Source: a bacterium (GTDB lineage Bacteria > Zhuqueibacterota > QNDG01 > JAGLOF01). From it: a DNA stretch of 64,000 bases. Below are positions 18,357-27,445 of this stretch, in pieces. The notes below the pieces were generated by a model that saw nothing but the letters and a program-made list of their open reading frames with translations, ran no database searches and was not told the DNA's origin. The DNA lies in NCBI GenBank assembly GCA_016934955.1, contig JAFGRY010000043.1:30966-94965 (forward strand), written 5' to 3'. A program made the translations under genes and the position numbers. The stretch's first letter is position 1. Every line of letters starts with the position of its first letter.

Positions 18357-18836
18357 ATGAAAACACTCACCGCACAGGATATTATGGTTACCGAGGTTCT
18401 CACTGCTGAAAAAGACTGGTCCGTCGAGCATCTTGCGGAATTTCTCGTCGAGCATTCGATTTCCGGCGCTCCCGTCATCAGTGAAAACGGCTATCTGGAA
18501 GGAGTCGTTTCGCTTATGGATATCGCCCGCAATCAAAATCTGATAAGCCATCCCCCGGATTCAGACAGGCCGCATGATTACTACCTCGACGGCGAATTGA
18601 ACAAGTACAGCGACGAGATACGGGACCTGATCGACGTCAAGCAGCCCGGCCGGGTGCTGGTGAAGGATATTATGACACCCGTTGTCTTTTCCGTCGCTCC
18701 GGATACACCGGTCAAGCAGGTAGCCGATGCCATGATACGGGGACGCATTCACCGGGTGCTGGTTACCGACGGGAAGCAGCTGGCGGGCATTATTACCACC
18801 CTCGATATGCTTCGCGTTATCTATGAGTACGGCTGA
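18357..18836 (+). CDS. Tandem CBS-domain protein
   Basis: A 159-residue protein made of two CBS motifs. The first is DIMVTEVLTAEKDWSVEHLAEFLVEHSISGAPVI and the second DIMTPVVFSVAPDTPVKQVADAMI...HRVLVTDGKQLAGIITTLD, separated by a hydrophilic linker. Such pairs bind adenosine nucleotides and usually act as cytoplasmic energy sensors. ATG 18357 is chosen for GGAG 6 bases upstream; an ATG 12 bases earlier is in frame. No partner gene is adjacent: an exported peptidase follows after 109 bp and the GWxTD gene is divergent. Confidence 0.93.
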   Translation: MKTLTAQDIMVTEVLTAEKDWSVEHLAEFLVEHSISGAPVISENGYLEGVVSLMDIARNQNLISHPPDSDRPHDYYLDGELNKYSDEIRDLIDVKQPGRVLVKDIMTPVVFSVAPDTPVKQVADAMIRGRIHRVLVTDGKQLAGIITTLDMLRVIYEYG

Positions 18837-18945
18837 TGCATGATATCGCCGGAGAGATGAAGAACCCGAACCGAACGTAAAGTCCCAAACACGCGCGCCT
18901 GCGCAGACACACCGGCGCGCCCACAATGATTGAGGAGAACACGTA

Positions 18946-21081
18946 ATGAACCGCTCTACGAGATATACGGCCATTGTCACAGCGGGTTTGCTGATTATCA
19001 TGTCAGCGGCCGGATGCAGCCGCAGACAGCCTCTTCCCCCGCCGGTTCCGCCGGATGCCGAACAACGGCCCCGGGAACTGACCATACACGGTCACACACG
19101 CATCGATAATTACTACTGGCTCAATCAGCGGGATGATCCCGCGGTGATCGCGTATCTCGAAGCGGAAAACAGGTACAAGGACGCGATGCTGGCTCACACC
19201 GGGAACCTCCAGCGTGCTCTCTACGACGAGATCGTGGACCGTTTCCCGAAATCGGACGAATCAGTCCCTTACCTCGATAACGGCTATTATTACACGACGC
19301 GCTTCGAGAAAGACGCCGAGTATCCGCTGTACGTACGCACGGCTGCCGGGGACGGAGGCCGGGAAGAGATCATTCTCGATGTCAATGCCCTGGCGGCCGG
19401 GTACCGGTATTACGCAGCCGCGGAGCTCACGATCAGCCCCGACAACCGCTACCTCTGCTTTGGAGAGGATACGCTCAGCCGCCGTAAATACACTATCAGG
19501 ATCAAAGATCTGGAAACCGGCGACATGCTCGCCGACCGCATTCCCAATACGACCGCCAATGCGGTGTGGGCCAATGACAGCAGAACGCTGTTCTACGCGA
19601 CCAAGGATTCCACGCTCCGCCCCGATAAAATCTGGCGGCACCGCCGCGGCACCGACCCGTCCCAGGATGAACTCGTATACCATGAGAAAGACAACACATT
19701 CGATGTGCATGTCACCCGCTCAAAATCGGGCGTATATATCTTTATCAATGCCACCAGCACCCTCTCGTCCGAGGTCTGGTTCCTGGAAGCCGACACGCCC
19801 GCGGAGACGTTCAGACGGTTCCAGCGGCGGGGCGATGACTTCGAGTATTCCGTTTTCCACCGCGGGGACCTGTTCTACATTCTGACCAACCACAAGGCCG
19901 AGAATTTCAAGCTGATGACCGCGCCGACGGACAGGTACGCCAAACGCTACTGGCGGGAGCTCATCCCCCATCGGCATGACGTACTCCTCCAGAACCTCGA
20001 GCTGTTCAACGATTACCTGGTGCTTCAGGAACGTAAAGAGGGGCTCAATCATCTGCGGATCATCGATCAGGAAAGCGGTGAAGATCACTACATCGAGTTC
20101 AGGGAAGACGCATATGTCGCATCCATCTCCGTGAATAAAGAGATGGACAGTGACGTGCTTCGCTACAGTTATTCATCACTCACGACACCGAACTCGACCT
20201 TTGACTACACGATGAACACCCGTGAGACCAGACTTCTCAAGGAGGAGCCGGTCCTGGGCGGATTTGACAAGAACGATTACTCGTCGGAGCGTGTATTCGC
20301 CAGGGCCGATGACGGCACCATGGTGCCTGTTTCACTGGTATACCGCAAGGGAATGCAGAAAAACGGCCGCAATCCGCTCCTGCTTTACGGATACGGTTCC
20401 TACGGCTACAGTATGGAGCCCCGGTTCAGTTCGGTACGGCTCAGCCTGCTTGACCGGGGATTCATTTACGCCATCGCACACATCCGCGGCGGCCAGGAAA
20501 TGGGCAGGTTCTGGTATGAAGAGGGAAAGCTCTTCAATAAACGCAACACCTTTACCGACTTCATCAATTGCGCTGAATACCTGGTGCATGAACAATACAC
20601 CTCGCCCGCGTACCTCTTCGCCGAGGGCGGAAGCGCCGGCGGCCTGCTCATGGGCGCGGTCATCAATATGGCTCCCGAGCTCTTCAATGGTGTGATCGCG
20701 TCGGTACCCTTCGTCGATGTGGTCACCACCATGCTCGATGAAACCATTCCCCTGACCACAAGCGAATACGACGAGTGGGGCAATCCAAACAAGAAAGAGT
20801 ACTACGACTACATGCTCTCCTATTCGCCCTATGACAATGTGACGGCCCGGGACTATCCGGCCCTGCTGGTGACCACCGGGCTGCATGATTCCCAGGTACA
20901 GTACTGGGAACCCGCCAAGTGGGTTGCCAAACTGCGGGACCTGAAAACCGACGACAATCCGCTGCTCTTTCACATCAACATGGACTACGGGCATGGAGGC
21001 GCCTCGGGCCGATTTCAGCGCTATCGGGAAGTGGCCATGGAATACGCCTTTCTCCTCGACCGGCTGGGAATACATAAATAG
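18946..21081 (+). CDS. Prolyl oligopeptidase family (S9, oligopeptidase B-like) lipoprotein
   Basis: A 711-residue peptidase with a lipoprotein signal (SAAGC, lipidated Cys at about residue 25), so it is probably attached to a membrane outside the cytoplasm. The N-terminal seven-bladed propeller opens with HGHTRIDNYYWL, as in protease II. The catalytic domain has Ser563 in EGGSAGG, Asp in TTGLHDSQV and His in YGHGGASGRF. The family cuts short peptides after Pro or basic residues; cytoplasmic OpdB lacks a lipobox, so export is a variation. TGAGGAG lies 7 bases before the ATG. Confidence 0.93.
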   Translation: MNRSTRYTAIVTAGLLIIMSAAGCSRRQPLPPPVPPDAEQRPRELTIHGHTRIDNYYWLNQRDDPAVIAYLEAENRYKDAMLAHTGNLQRALYDEIVDRFPKSDESVPYLDNGYYYTTRFEKDAEYPLYVRTAAGDGGREEIILDVNALAAGYRYYAAAELTISPDNRYLCFGEDTLSRRKYTIRIKDLETGDMLADRIPNTTANAVWANDSRTLFYATKDSTLRPDKIWRHRRGTDPSQDELVYHEKDNTFDVHVTRSKSGVYIFINATSTLSSEVWFLEADTPAETFRRFQRRGDDFEYSVFHRGDLFYILTNHKAENFKLMTAPTDRYAKRYWRELIPHRHDVLLQNLELFNDYLVLQERKEGLNHLRIIDQESGEDHYIEFREDAYVASISVNKEMDSDVLRYSYSSLTTPNSTFDYTMNTRETRLLKEEPVLGGFDKNDYSSERVFARADDGTMVPVSLVYRKGMQKNGRNPLLLYGYGSYGYSMEPRFSSVRLSLLDRGFIYAIAHIRGGQEMGRFWYEEGKLFNKRNTFTDFINCAEYLVHEQYTSPAYLFAEGGSAGGLLMGAVINMAPELFNGVIASVPFVDVVTTMLDETIPLTTSEYDEWGNPNKKEYYDYMLSYSPYDNVTARDYPALLVTTGLHDSQVQYWEPAKWVAKLRDLKTDDNPLLFHINMDYGHGGASGRFQRYREVAMEYAFLLDRLGIHK

Positions 21082-21091
21082 GATCCGGCTC

Positions 21092-22132
21092 ATGCAGACA
21101 CGACTGATCCCCATTCTGTCCGCCTCGCTGATCTGCGCCTGTGCCGTACAGGCGCCGACACCGCTCACCATCGTTTTCCAGGAAACCCCGGTGAGCGCGA
21201 GCCTCCGGGGACTCTGCGCGGTCAGTGAATCGGTCGCCTGGGCAAGCGGCAGCGGCGGCACCGTCCTGCGCACCGTCGACGGTGGAGAAACATGGGAACT
21301 GATTCAGGTACCCGGTCATGAAGAGACCGATTTCAGGGATATCCATGGGTGGGACGACCGGCGGGCACTGATCATGGGTATCGGCAGTCCCGCGGTGTTT
21401 CTTCTCACGGAAGACGGCGGCGCCACCTGGACCAGCGTTTATGAAGACAGCCGCCCCGGCGTCTTTTTCGACGGTATGGCATTCTGGGATGAGACCCGCG
21501 GCATCGCCATGAGCGATCCGGTAGGAGGTGCATTTCTCCTCATCCGAACCGATGACGGGGCCCGCACCTGGTATCCCGTGGATGCCGGGGCGATACCGCC
21601 CCCCCTGGAGGGAGAGGCCGGATTCGCGGCCGGCGGCAGCGGTATCTGCGTGTTCGGCAGCGGGCACGCCTGGTTTGGAACCGGCGGATCAGGGGCGCGC
21701 GTGTTCTTCAGCGGTGACTGGGGCCGATCGTGGACGGCGGCCGAAACACCGATCTCTTCCGGCAGGGCCTCCAGGGGCGTTTTTTCCGTTTATTTCTTTG
21801 ATGCCGAACACGGGGTTGCCGTCGGCGGCGATTACGCGGCCGACCGGGACTCGCTGAACTGCGCCGCCTTCAGCAGCGACGGGGGGAAAACGTGGGCATC
21901 ACCGGAAATATTCCCCGCTGGCTTCAGAAGCGGGGTGAGCGCGGCGCTGGTCAACGGCGCCGGCATGCTGGTAGCGGTGGGCACCTCCGGGATCAGCAGC
22001 TCCCGTACCCTGGGCCGGACCTGGGCCCCTGTGGATACGGTTGCGTATCATGCAGTCTCGTTCTGCCCGTCCGGAACGACAGGATGGATGGCGGGCGGCA
22101 ACGGCCGCATCGCCCGTCTGATATACGAATAA
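21092..22132 (+). CDS. YCF48/BNR-type beta-propeller exported protein
   Basis: A 346-residue protein starting at ATG 21092, 10 bases after the S9 peptidase. It begins with a signal peptide that may be a lipoprotein type (SLICAC). It then has repeated BNR/YCF48 units: RTVDGGETWELI, TEDGGATWTSVY, SGDWGRSWTAAE, SSDGGKTWASP, SRTLGRTWAPV. Each Asp-Gly-Gly-x-Thr-Trp marks one blade. Relatives are propellers related to the photosystem II assembly factor fold or sialidase-like surface proteins. No catalytic residues can be identified. Confidence 0.87.
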   Translation: MQTRLIPILSASLICACAVQAPTPLTIVFQETPVSASLRGLCAVSESVAWASGSGGTVLRTVDGGETWELIQVPGHEETDFRDIHGWDDRRALIMGIGSPAVFLLTEDGGATWTSVYEDSRPGVFFDGMAFWDETRGIAMSDPVGGAFLLIRTDDGARTWYPVDAGAIPPPLEGEAGFAAGGSGICVFGSGHAWFGTGGSGARVFFSGDWGRSWTAAETPISSGRASRGVFSVYFFDAEHGVAVGGDYAADRDSLNCAAFSSDGGKTWASPEIFPAGFRSGVSAALVNGAGMLVAVGTSGISSSRTLGRTWAPVDTVAYHAVSFCPSGTTGWMAGGNGRIARLIYE

Positions 22133-22146
22133 TCTGGAGATACGCC

Positions 22147-22932
22147 TTGGCTGAACAATCACACATACTTACCTTCCAGGATGAGTACCACACACCGGAA
22201 GGGAATAAAGCGGCGCTGGCGCGCCTGTCCGGCGGACTGGTGTACTACCCTGTCGTCCTCTCGGTAATCATCGAAGGATCCAGACTCGGGAAGCGGGGTC
22301 TTTACGACGATGTGGAGTGGACAAAATCAAGCCTCAGGCTCATGCGGGCCATGGAAGCGGCGGGAGGACGGTTCCATATTGAGCACATGGACGCCTACAA
22401 GACCCTCGACGGCCCCTGTGTTTTTGTCGGCAACCATATGAGCACCCTCGAAACCTTCATGCTCCCCTGCTTGATCGAGCCCTTTCGGCCCATGACCTTT
22501 GTCATTAAAAAGAGTCTTTCGACGGTACCGGTGTTCAGGCATCTCATGAATGCCAGGAATCCCATCGTTGTGAGCCGGACCAATCCCCGCCAGGATCTGA
22601 AAATCATGCTCACCGAAGGGACCGCCCACCTTAAAAACGGCACCTCGGTTGTCATTTTTCCCCAGACAACCCGCAGCAGCATCTTCGATCCCGCTGCATT
22701 CAATTCCATCGGCGTCAAGCTTGCCGAGAGAGCGGAAGTGCCGGTCATTCCCATCGCCCTCAAAACCGATGCCATGCCCAACGGTAAATTGATCAAGGAT
22801 TTCGGAAAACTGGACACATCGAAGGATATCCATTTCGCCTTCGGAGATCCGCTGCAGGTGCGGGGTAACGCCCGCGAGATTCACCAGGAGATAATTGATT
22901 TCATCATCGATAAACTCTTCCGGTGGCGATAG
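22147..22932 (+). CDS. PlsC-like acyltransferase with variant motifs
   Basis: About 261 residues. TTG 22147 is chosen as start because GGAGA lies 6 bases upstream and the longer frame runs into the previous gene. It belongs to the glycerol-phosphate acyltransferase family, but motif I reads NHMSTLE (Glu replaces the usual Asp of NHxxxxD) and motif III reads FPQTTRS instead of FPEGTRS. NSIGVKLAERAEVPVIPIALKTD is well conserved. It probably acylates lysophosphatidate or a related acceptor at the inner membrane. It is followed 4 bases later by arfB. Confidence 0.85.
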   Translation: MAEQSHILTFQDEYHTPEGNKAALARLSGGLVYYPVVLSVIIEGSRLGKRGLYDDVEWTKSSLRLMRAMEAAGGRFHIEHMDAYKTLDGPCVFVGNHMSTLETFMLPCLIEPFRPMTFVIKKSLSTVPVFRHLMNARNPIVVSRTNPRQDLKIMLTEGTAHLKNGTSVVIFPQTTRSSIFDPAAFNSIGVKLAERAEVPVIPIALKTDAMPNGKLIKDFGKLDTSKDIHFAFGDPLQVRGNAREIHQEIIDFIIDKLFRWR

Positions 22933-22936
22933 CGTC

Positions 22937-23356
22937 ATGCTCCATATCAGCGCCGGGCTCGCCATTCCGGAAAAGGAGTTGCAGGAGACGTTCATCAGGG
23001 CGGCGGGGCCCGGGGGTCAGCATGTAAACAAAACATCTACCGCGGTTCAGCTGCGCTTCAACGCGCAGGCATCGGCGGCGCTGAGCGATCCGGTCCGGCA
23101 GCGGCTTCTCGCCCTCGCCGGAAACAGGGCCACCGCCCGGGGGGAAATCGTTATCGAAGCCTCCCGGTTCCGCAGCCGGGAGCTGAACCGGAACGATGCC
23201 AGGCATCGATTGAAATTACTTGTCCGGGAGGCGTGTAAAAAGCCCCTGATACGAAAACCGACACGCCCGACCCGGACAGCGAAGGAAAAACGGCTCACGC
23301 AAAAAAGGCTGCAGGCGCTGAAAAAAAGCGCCCGCAGAAAACCGGATCCGGACTGA
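22937..23356 (+). CDS. arfB: Peptidyl-tRNA hydrolase ArfB (YaeJ), ribosome rescue factor
   Basis: A 139-residue protein. The GGQ catalytic motif of class I release factors is at residues 26-28 (AGPGGQHVNKTSTAVQL). The C-terminal tail is strongly basic (KEKRLTQKRLQALKKSARRK) and inserts in the empty mRNA channel of stalled ribosomes. There is no stop-codon-reading domain, which separates it from RF1/RF2. Start ATG 22937, 4 bases after the acyltransferase stop. Confidence 0.95.
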   Translation: MLHISAGLAIPEKELQETFIRAAGPGGQHVNKTSTAVQLRFNAQASAALSDPVRQRLLALAGNRATARGEIVIEASRFRSRELNRNDARHRLKLLVREACKKPLIRKPTRPTRTAKEKRLTQKRLQALKKSARRKPDPD

Positions 23357-23410
23357 CACATTCCGGATGCCAGAGATGCTGCCTGACGGCAGCGCAAGGA
23401 GGGTCCACCC

Positions 23411-24265
23411 ATGAAAAAAAGAATTGTATTGCTGGCGGCGGTGTTTGTCGCTCTGCTCGTAAGCAGCTGCATCGACACGACCACGGTCGTTTCGGTAAAA
23501 AAAGACGGGAGCGGCACGGTTACCGAAACACTCTTCTTCGACAGCTCGGTTAAAGAGATGATGGAAGGCATGGCCGCTCAATTCGGCGAGGATAAGGAGG
23601 GTGATGAAAAAAGCGACGACCTGATCGACATCGATGAGTACAAGGAGAAAGTATCCCATTATGGTGAAGGGGTTACATTTGTCTCAGCGGAAAAAGTGAT
23701 GAGGGAAGACGGTGCCGAAGGCGTGAAAGTTGTGTACGCCTTTTCCGATATCAACAAGCTCAGGGTAAGCACCGAACCGGACAATCCCATGGACGGTGCC
23801 ATGGGTGACACGGATACTGAAGGAGAAGAAAACAAGGAACCCATCACGTTTGCCTTCCAGAAGGGGAAAAATCCGGTGCTTACTATCTACATGCCCCATG
23901 ATCAGGATGAAGAGAAATATGAAGAAGACGCTGAAGAAGATGATGCCGGCGAGCCGGATATGTCGGGCATGGGTCTGGCGATGATGAGGCCCTTCCTGAA
24001 AGGGCTGAGAATGAAAATCGCCGTCGAACTCGCAGACGGCCGTATCGCAAAGACCACTGCGGCACATGTTCAGAACTATGAAGGCAAGGACACCATCACG
24101 CTGCTGGAAATGGATTTCGGCAAGATCATGGAAGATGAGAAGAACCTGGAGAAACTCGGTGATCTGGAAAAAATAAAGAATCCTTCAGTGGCGCTGGAGA
24201 AAATGAAAGACCTGCCCGGCTTCAAAGCCGAAACGTCTGAAGAAATATCAGTCACAATCAAATAA
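23411..24265 (+). CDS. Acidic lipoprotein of unknown function
   Basis: A 284-residue protein with a clear lipobox (LVSSC, lipidated Cys about residue 20). After it comes TTVVSVKKDGSGTVTETLFF, a beta-strand motif shared by small FCB lipoproteins. A central part is very rich in Glu and Asp (EEKYEEDAEEDDAGEPD), and the C-terminal half is amphipathic and Lys/Glu rich. AAGGAGG lies 8 bases before the ATG. It probably sits on the outer membrane. No enzyme motif is seen. Confidence 0.78.
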   Translation: MKKRIVLLAAVFVALLVSSCIDTTTVVSVKKDGSGTVTETLFFDSSVKEMMEGMAAQFGEDKEGDEKSDDLIDIDEYKEKVSHYGEGVTFVSAEKVMREDGAEGVKVVYAFSDINKLRVSTEPDNPMDGAMGDTDTEGEENKEPITFAFQKGKNPVLTIYMPHDQDEEKYEEDAEEDDAGEPDMSGMGLAMMRPFLKGLRMKIAVELADGRIAKTTAAHVQNYEGKDTITLLEMDFGKIMEDEKNLEKLGDLEKIKNPSVALEKMKDLPGFKAETSEEISVTIK

Positions 24266-24371
24266 CCAGCGTCGGAACAGCGGATTGCCAGGCGGCCCGG
24301 GGTGTTCCCCGGGCTGCTCCATTTATATTCGATCGACCTATAGCGCACCCCGACCGCAAGGAGAAAACCGT

Positions 24372-25337
24372 ATGGCCTTTCGCATGCAGGTACTGATCAT
24401 GTTCGTTTCCCTGGTCCTGGGGCCGTGCTGCAGCCCGGACCGCAGCAATCCGGCGTCGATCACCGACTTCGGGCTCACCGCCACCGGAGTCTATCTGTAC
24501 TACCGTGACCTCGCCGCGGCCGAAACATTTTACACCGTCACCCTCGGTCTCGAGGTGACCGCAGATTACGGTTTTGCCAAAACAGTGCGGGTCGCCGGTG
24601 GTTCCTACCTTTTCCTCGTGGATGCCGGCCGAAGAAAAAACGCCGGCACAGAGCCGAAAACCGTGGCCGTCGCGCTGCTCACTGACCAGCTCGAACAGTG
24701 GTATCACTACCTTGAGCGTCAGCATATCCCGATGAGATACCGGCTGACCGCCGATACGGGAAATCCTCATGACGGATTCGTCGCCGTGGATCCGGAAGGG
24801 TATCTTCTTGAATTCGAACGGTTCAATCCGCATCCGGAAAACAGCCGTCTCCTTCCCCGCCTGGACACACTTCCCCGCATTCCCGTTTCGCCCGCCCCTG
24901 ACATGGAACGCCCCCCGGGGTTGTCGTTTCACGGCATGATCACCTGGCTTTATTACCGGGACATGGAGGAGATACGGCGATTCTATGAAACGGCACTGGG
25001 CTTGCCCCTGGCCGCTGATCAGGGCTGGGCCTGTATATACCATGCATCTGGATCGGGGTATGTCGGCCTGGTAGACGGGAAACGGGGAATGCACCCCTGG
25101 ACCGGCTCGAAAGCGGTCAAAATCGGCTTCATTATGAGCGATCCCGGGGACTGGCTGGCAGCGGTCACACAGGACACTCTCATCCCGCTGCTCAACGGCA
25201 GCTGTATCTGGGATCGTGACGGTCGTTGCGACGCGTTCATCGGTGTCGATCCCGGCGGGTACCATCTGGAATTCAACCGCCCCTTTCCGCACGGGGAAAG
25301 CGAACGGCTCATGACGATTCGGGAGAACAAGCAGTGA
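24372..25337 (+). CDS. Lipoprotein with two VOC (glyoxalase-like) domains
   Basis: A 321-residue protein. An N-terminal signal ends in GPCC, a possible lipobox. Two VOC modules follow: about residues 35-155 (VYLYYRDLAAAETFYTVTLGLEV ... DPEGYLLEFERF) and 180-310 (TWLYYRDMEEIRRFYETALGLPL ... DPGGYHLEFNRP). Each ends in the Glu ligand strand. Glyoxalase-fold proteins are normally cytoplasmic, so an exported tandem version is unusual. AAGGAG lies 7 bases before the ATG. Its TGA overlaps the GTG start of the next gene (GTGA), so it heads a coupled three-gene operon. Confidence 0.82.
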   Translation: MAFRMQVLIMFVSLVLGPCCSPDRSNPASITDFGLTATGVYLYYRDLAAAETFYTVTLGLEVTADYGFAKTVRVAGGSYLFLVDAGRRKNAGTEPKTVAVALLTDQLEQWYHYLERQHIPMRYRLTADTGNPHDGFVAVDPEGYLLEFERFNPHPENSRLLPRLDTLPRIPVSPAPDMERPPGLSFHGMITWLYYRDMEEIRRFYETALGLPLAADQGWACIYHASGSGYVGLVDGKRGMHPWTGSKAVKIGFIMSDPGDWLAAVTQDTLIPLLNGSCIWDRDGRCDAFIGVDPGGYHLEFNRPFPHGESERLMTIRENKQ

Positions 25338-25705
25338 AAATACTCAATCCATTCAGGGGCGGCGGCAGGGAACTGGATATTGGCGACCTGGCCGAGGTGC
25401 TGGAGTTCATGCTGATTCCCGGCGAATCGGTACGGCGGGCCTACCGCCTGGGTGAACAGGTGATCGTGTTCACCGATAAACGGCTGCTCACTGCCCCCTT
25501 CCGGGGGGCAACGAAAAAGAGGACGGAATTCCGGTCCATTCCCTACCGCAGTATTCTCGATTTCGAGAAAACGACGGCGGGACGCGGCGACATCATCCTT
25601 ACCCTCAGGATCGCCGGAACGAGGGAACACCTGCAGCTGCATTTCAGCGACGATATGATGGCGGTCGACTGTTACCGTGAACTGAGCAAACAGGTGCTGC
25701 GGTGA
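25334..25705 (+). CDS. Bacterial PH-domain protein
   Basis: A 123-residue protein. LIPGESVRRAYRLGEQVIVFTDKRLL, then FRSIPYRSILDFE, and the final helix match the bacterial pleckstrin-homology domain (bPH_1, YvbH-type). Function is unknown for the family. The GTG start overlaps the stop of the VOC lipoprotein, and its own TGA overlaps the GTG of the propeller gene, so all three are translationally coupled. No signal peptide, so it is cytoplasmic while its neighbours are exported. Confidence 0.82.
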   Translation: MKILNPFRGGGRELDIGDLAEVLEFMLIPGESVRRAYRLGEQVIVFTDKRLLTAPFRGATKKRTEFRSIPYRSILDFEKTTAGRGDIILTLRIAGTREHLQLHFSDDMMAVDCYRELSKQVLR

Positions 25706-26868
25706 CCGCTCGCTGTCGTCACCACACCCCGCACGGCGGCGTCAGCGCAGTCCTGTGTGTATGGATCGGTGCCGTCATTGTATCATGGGGCTGCGGGTGC
25801 GCCGACCCGCCGAGCTGCACCTCTTCGTACAGCGACGGGACCGAGTACATACATAACACCGGCCCGGGATACTGGAAACACAGGGGGAAGATGCTGCTCA
25901 CTGAAGTGGCGGTATACGGTGATATCGGCATCGGTGAGGGATATCTCACCACTCCCGATAACGTGGTGGTTGATGCGGCGGGGCACGTCTATATCACGGA
26001 CAGCCGGGAATACTGCATAAAAAAATACAGTGCCGACGGCACCTTTCTCGGCCGTTTCGGCAGTCAGGGCCAGGGACCGGGGGAATGTATCGCCCAGCCT
26101 TTCTTGCTCACGCTCACCAATGACAGTCTGCTCTGCACGGCTTCACTGATAGAGATTCACCTGTTCACCCTGGATGGAGAGTTTGTCAGAGGGTATACCC
26201 TGACCACGATGACCGGCTACGGGTCCATCGTCATTTCCAGCCTTGCGGGCCTGCAGTATCTGTATATTACGAGGGCGGCTTACGTCATTACCGCCTCTTC
26301 CCCACCCGGTGTTTCCCCTCCGGGTCTCCTGCGAATCAATGAGAGAGGAAAAGTCGACACCGCTTTCGGAAGCATGCAGCCGCTGGGAACAATCGACGGG
26401 ACCGTGCAGTTCGCGGATCACCTGGTCACCCGCTTCAGTGACAGTACGCTGGCGGCGTGGAATTCCTATCCCTACCGTATTCTATTTTACGATGAAGCGG
26501 GCCGTCTGGTTCGCAGGGTCACCAGAGATCACGAACGGTTCAGCGCTCCTGCGGTGCGAACCCATACCGATGGCTCCGGCGCACGGCAATCCCGGTATAT
26601 TGCCGGATGCCAGATGTATGCCGTGCTTCCGCTGCCGGATGGATCGTTTCTTGTTTCGTCCGTCGACTGGAACTCGTTTCATGAGGGCACCTGGGATATC
26701 ATATATGATCTCTACGATGCCGGGGGAAGATTTCTCCAGGCGTTTCTCCGCACGCTCGAAACCTGCGAGATCAGATATATCGACCAAAAAGGATTTGCCT
26801 ACACGCTCTCATCCCGTGACGATCAGCCGGTGATTATCAAAAACCGGCTGGATTTTGTATGTGAATAA
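25702..26868 (+). CDS. 6-bladed beta-propeller (NHL-type) exported protein
   Basis: A 388-residue protein. A long N-terminal signal contains a hydrophobic stretch ending in WGCGCA, a likely lipobox. NHL-like blades follow: TTPDNVVVDAAGHVYITDS, then YSADGTFLGRFGSQGQGPGE, as in 6-bladed propeller proteins common in FCB genomes. Later blades are more divergent. It is probably a ligand- or protein-binding surface module. The GTG start overlaps the PH-domain stop codon. Confidence 0.82.
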   Translation: MTARCRHHTPHGGVSAVLCVWIGAVIVSWGCGCADPPSCTSSYSDGTEYIHNTGPGYWKHRGKMLLTEVAVYGDIGIGEGYLTTPDNVVVDAAGHVYITDSREYCIKKYSADGTFLGRFGSQGQGPGECIAQPFLLTLTNDSLLCTASLIEIHLFTLDGEFVRGYTLTTMTGYGSIVISSLAGLQYLYITRAAYVITASSPPGVSPPGLLRINERGKVDTAFGSMQPLGTIDGTVQFADHLVTRFSDSTLAAWNSYPYRILFYDEAGRLVRRVTRDHERFSAPAVRTHTDGSGARQSRYIAGCQMYAVLPLPDGSFLVSSVDWNSFHEGTWDIIYDLYDAGGRFLQAFLRTLETCEIRYIDQKGFAYTLSSRDDQPVIIKNRLDFVCE

Positions 26869-26922
26869 CCGTATCTTGTCAGACGGGTGCGGAAAAAACG
26901 GGTAACAGCGGAGAAAGAACCT

Positions 26923-27417
26923 ATGACCATACGAGTAATCATCACCGGCGGCACGTTCGACAAGAAATACGACGAGATCAAGGGAGAACTCACGTTCAGT
27001 GAATCCCACCTGCCCCGCATTCTCGAGCAGGTGCGCTGCCGGGCGCCCTACGAACTCGAGATCAACCAGCTCAAGGACAGCCTGGACATGAAGGAGGCAT
27101 GCCGGCGGTCGATCCTGGAAAGCTGCTCACGTTCCCGGGAAACACGAATTATCATCACCCACGGAACGGACACCATGCAGCAGACCGCCGAACTGATCGG
27201 CAAAGCCGGGCTGGACAAAACCATTGTCCTCACCGGGGCCATGATCCCCTATTCGGTATCCGGCAGCGATGCGCTCTTCAATCTCGGCTTCGCCTTCAGC
27301 GCCGTGCAGTCGCTCCCCGCCGGTGTCTACATCGCCATGAACGGTCTGATTTTCACCTGGGACAATGTCCGCAAGGATAAGGAACGGGGCATTTTCACGG
27401 CCGCACACCACACGTGA
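26923..27417 (+). CDS. Single-domain asparaginase-like protein
   Basis: A 164-residue protein equal to only the N-terminal domain of L-asparaginase. Both catalytic threonine motifs are present: TGGT at residues 8-11 and HGTDT at 80-84 (Thr82, Asp83). TGAMIPYSVSGSD follows, and NVRKD (Lys151) aligns with the catalytic lysine. The C-terminal domain, which supplies active-site residues across the dimer in standard asparaginases, is absent by design, since the ORF ends cleanly. Short versions of this kind are found in several phyla, and their activity is not established. ATG 26923; an upstream in-frame region is open but lacks a better start. Confidence 0.85.
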   Translation: MTIRVIITGGTFDKKYDEIKGELTFSESHLPRILEQVRCRAPYELEINQLKDSLDMKEACRRSILESCSRSRETRIIITHGTDTMQQTAELIGKAGLDKTIVLTGAMIPYSVSGSDALFNLGFAFSAVQSLPAGVYIAMNGLIFTWDNVRKDKERGIFTAAHHT

Positions 27418-27445
27418 CACCCGCGTGTCAGCAGGGAGATAACAG

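Noticed and set aside
18893..18920. Terminator between the CBS and S9 genes (GCGCGCC/GGCGCGC)
   Set aside because: Seven GC pairs with a 14-base loop and no T-tract; too weak to list as a feature.
23411..24265. Calcium-binding protein, because of the acidic stretch
   Set aside because: The Glu/Asp run has no DxDxDG spacing, so it is only described as acidic.
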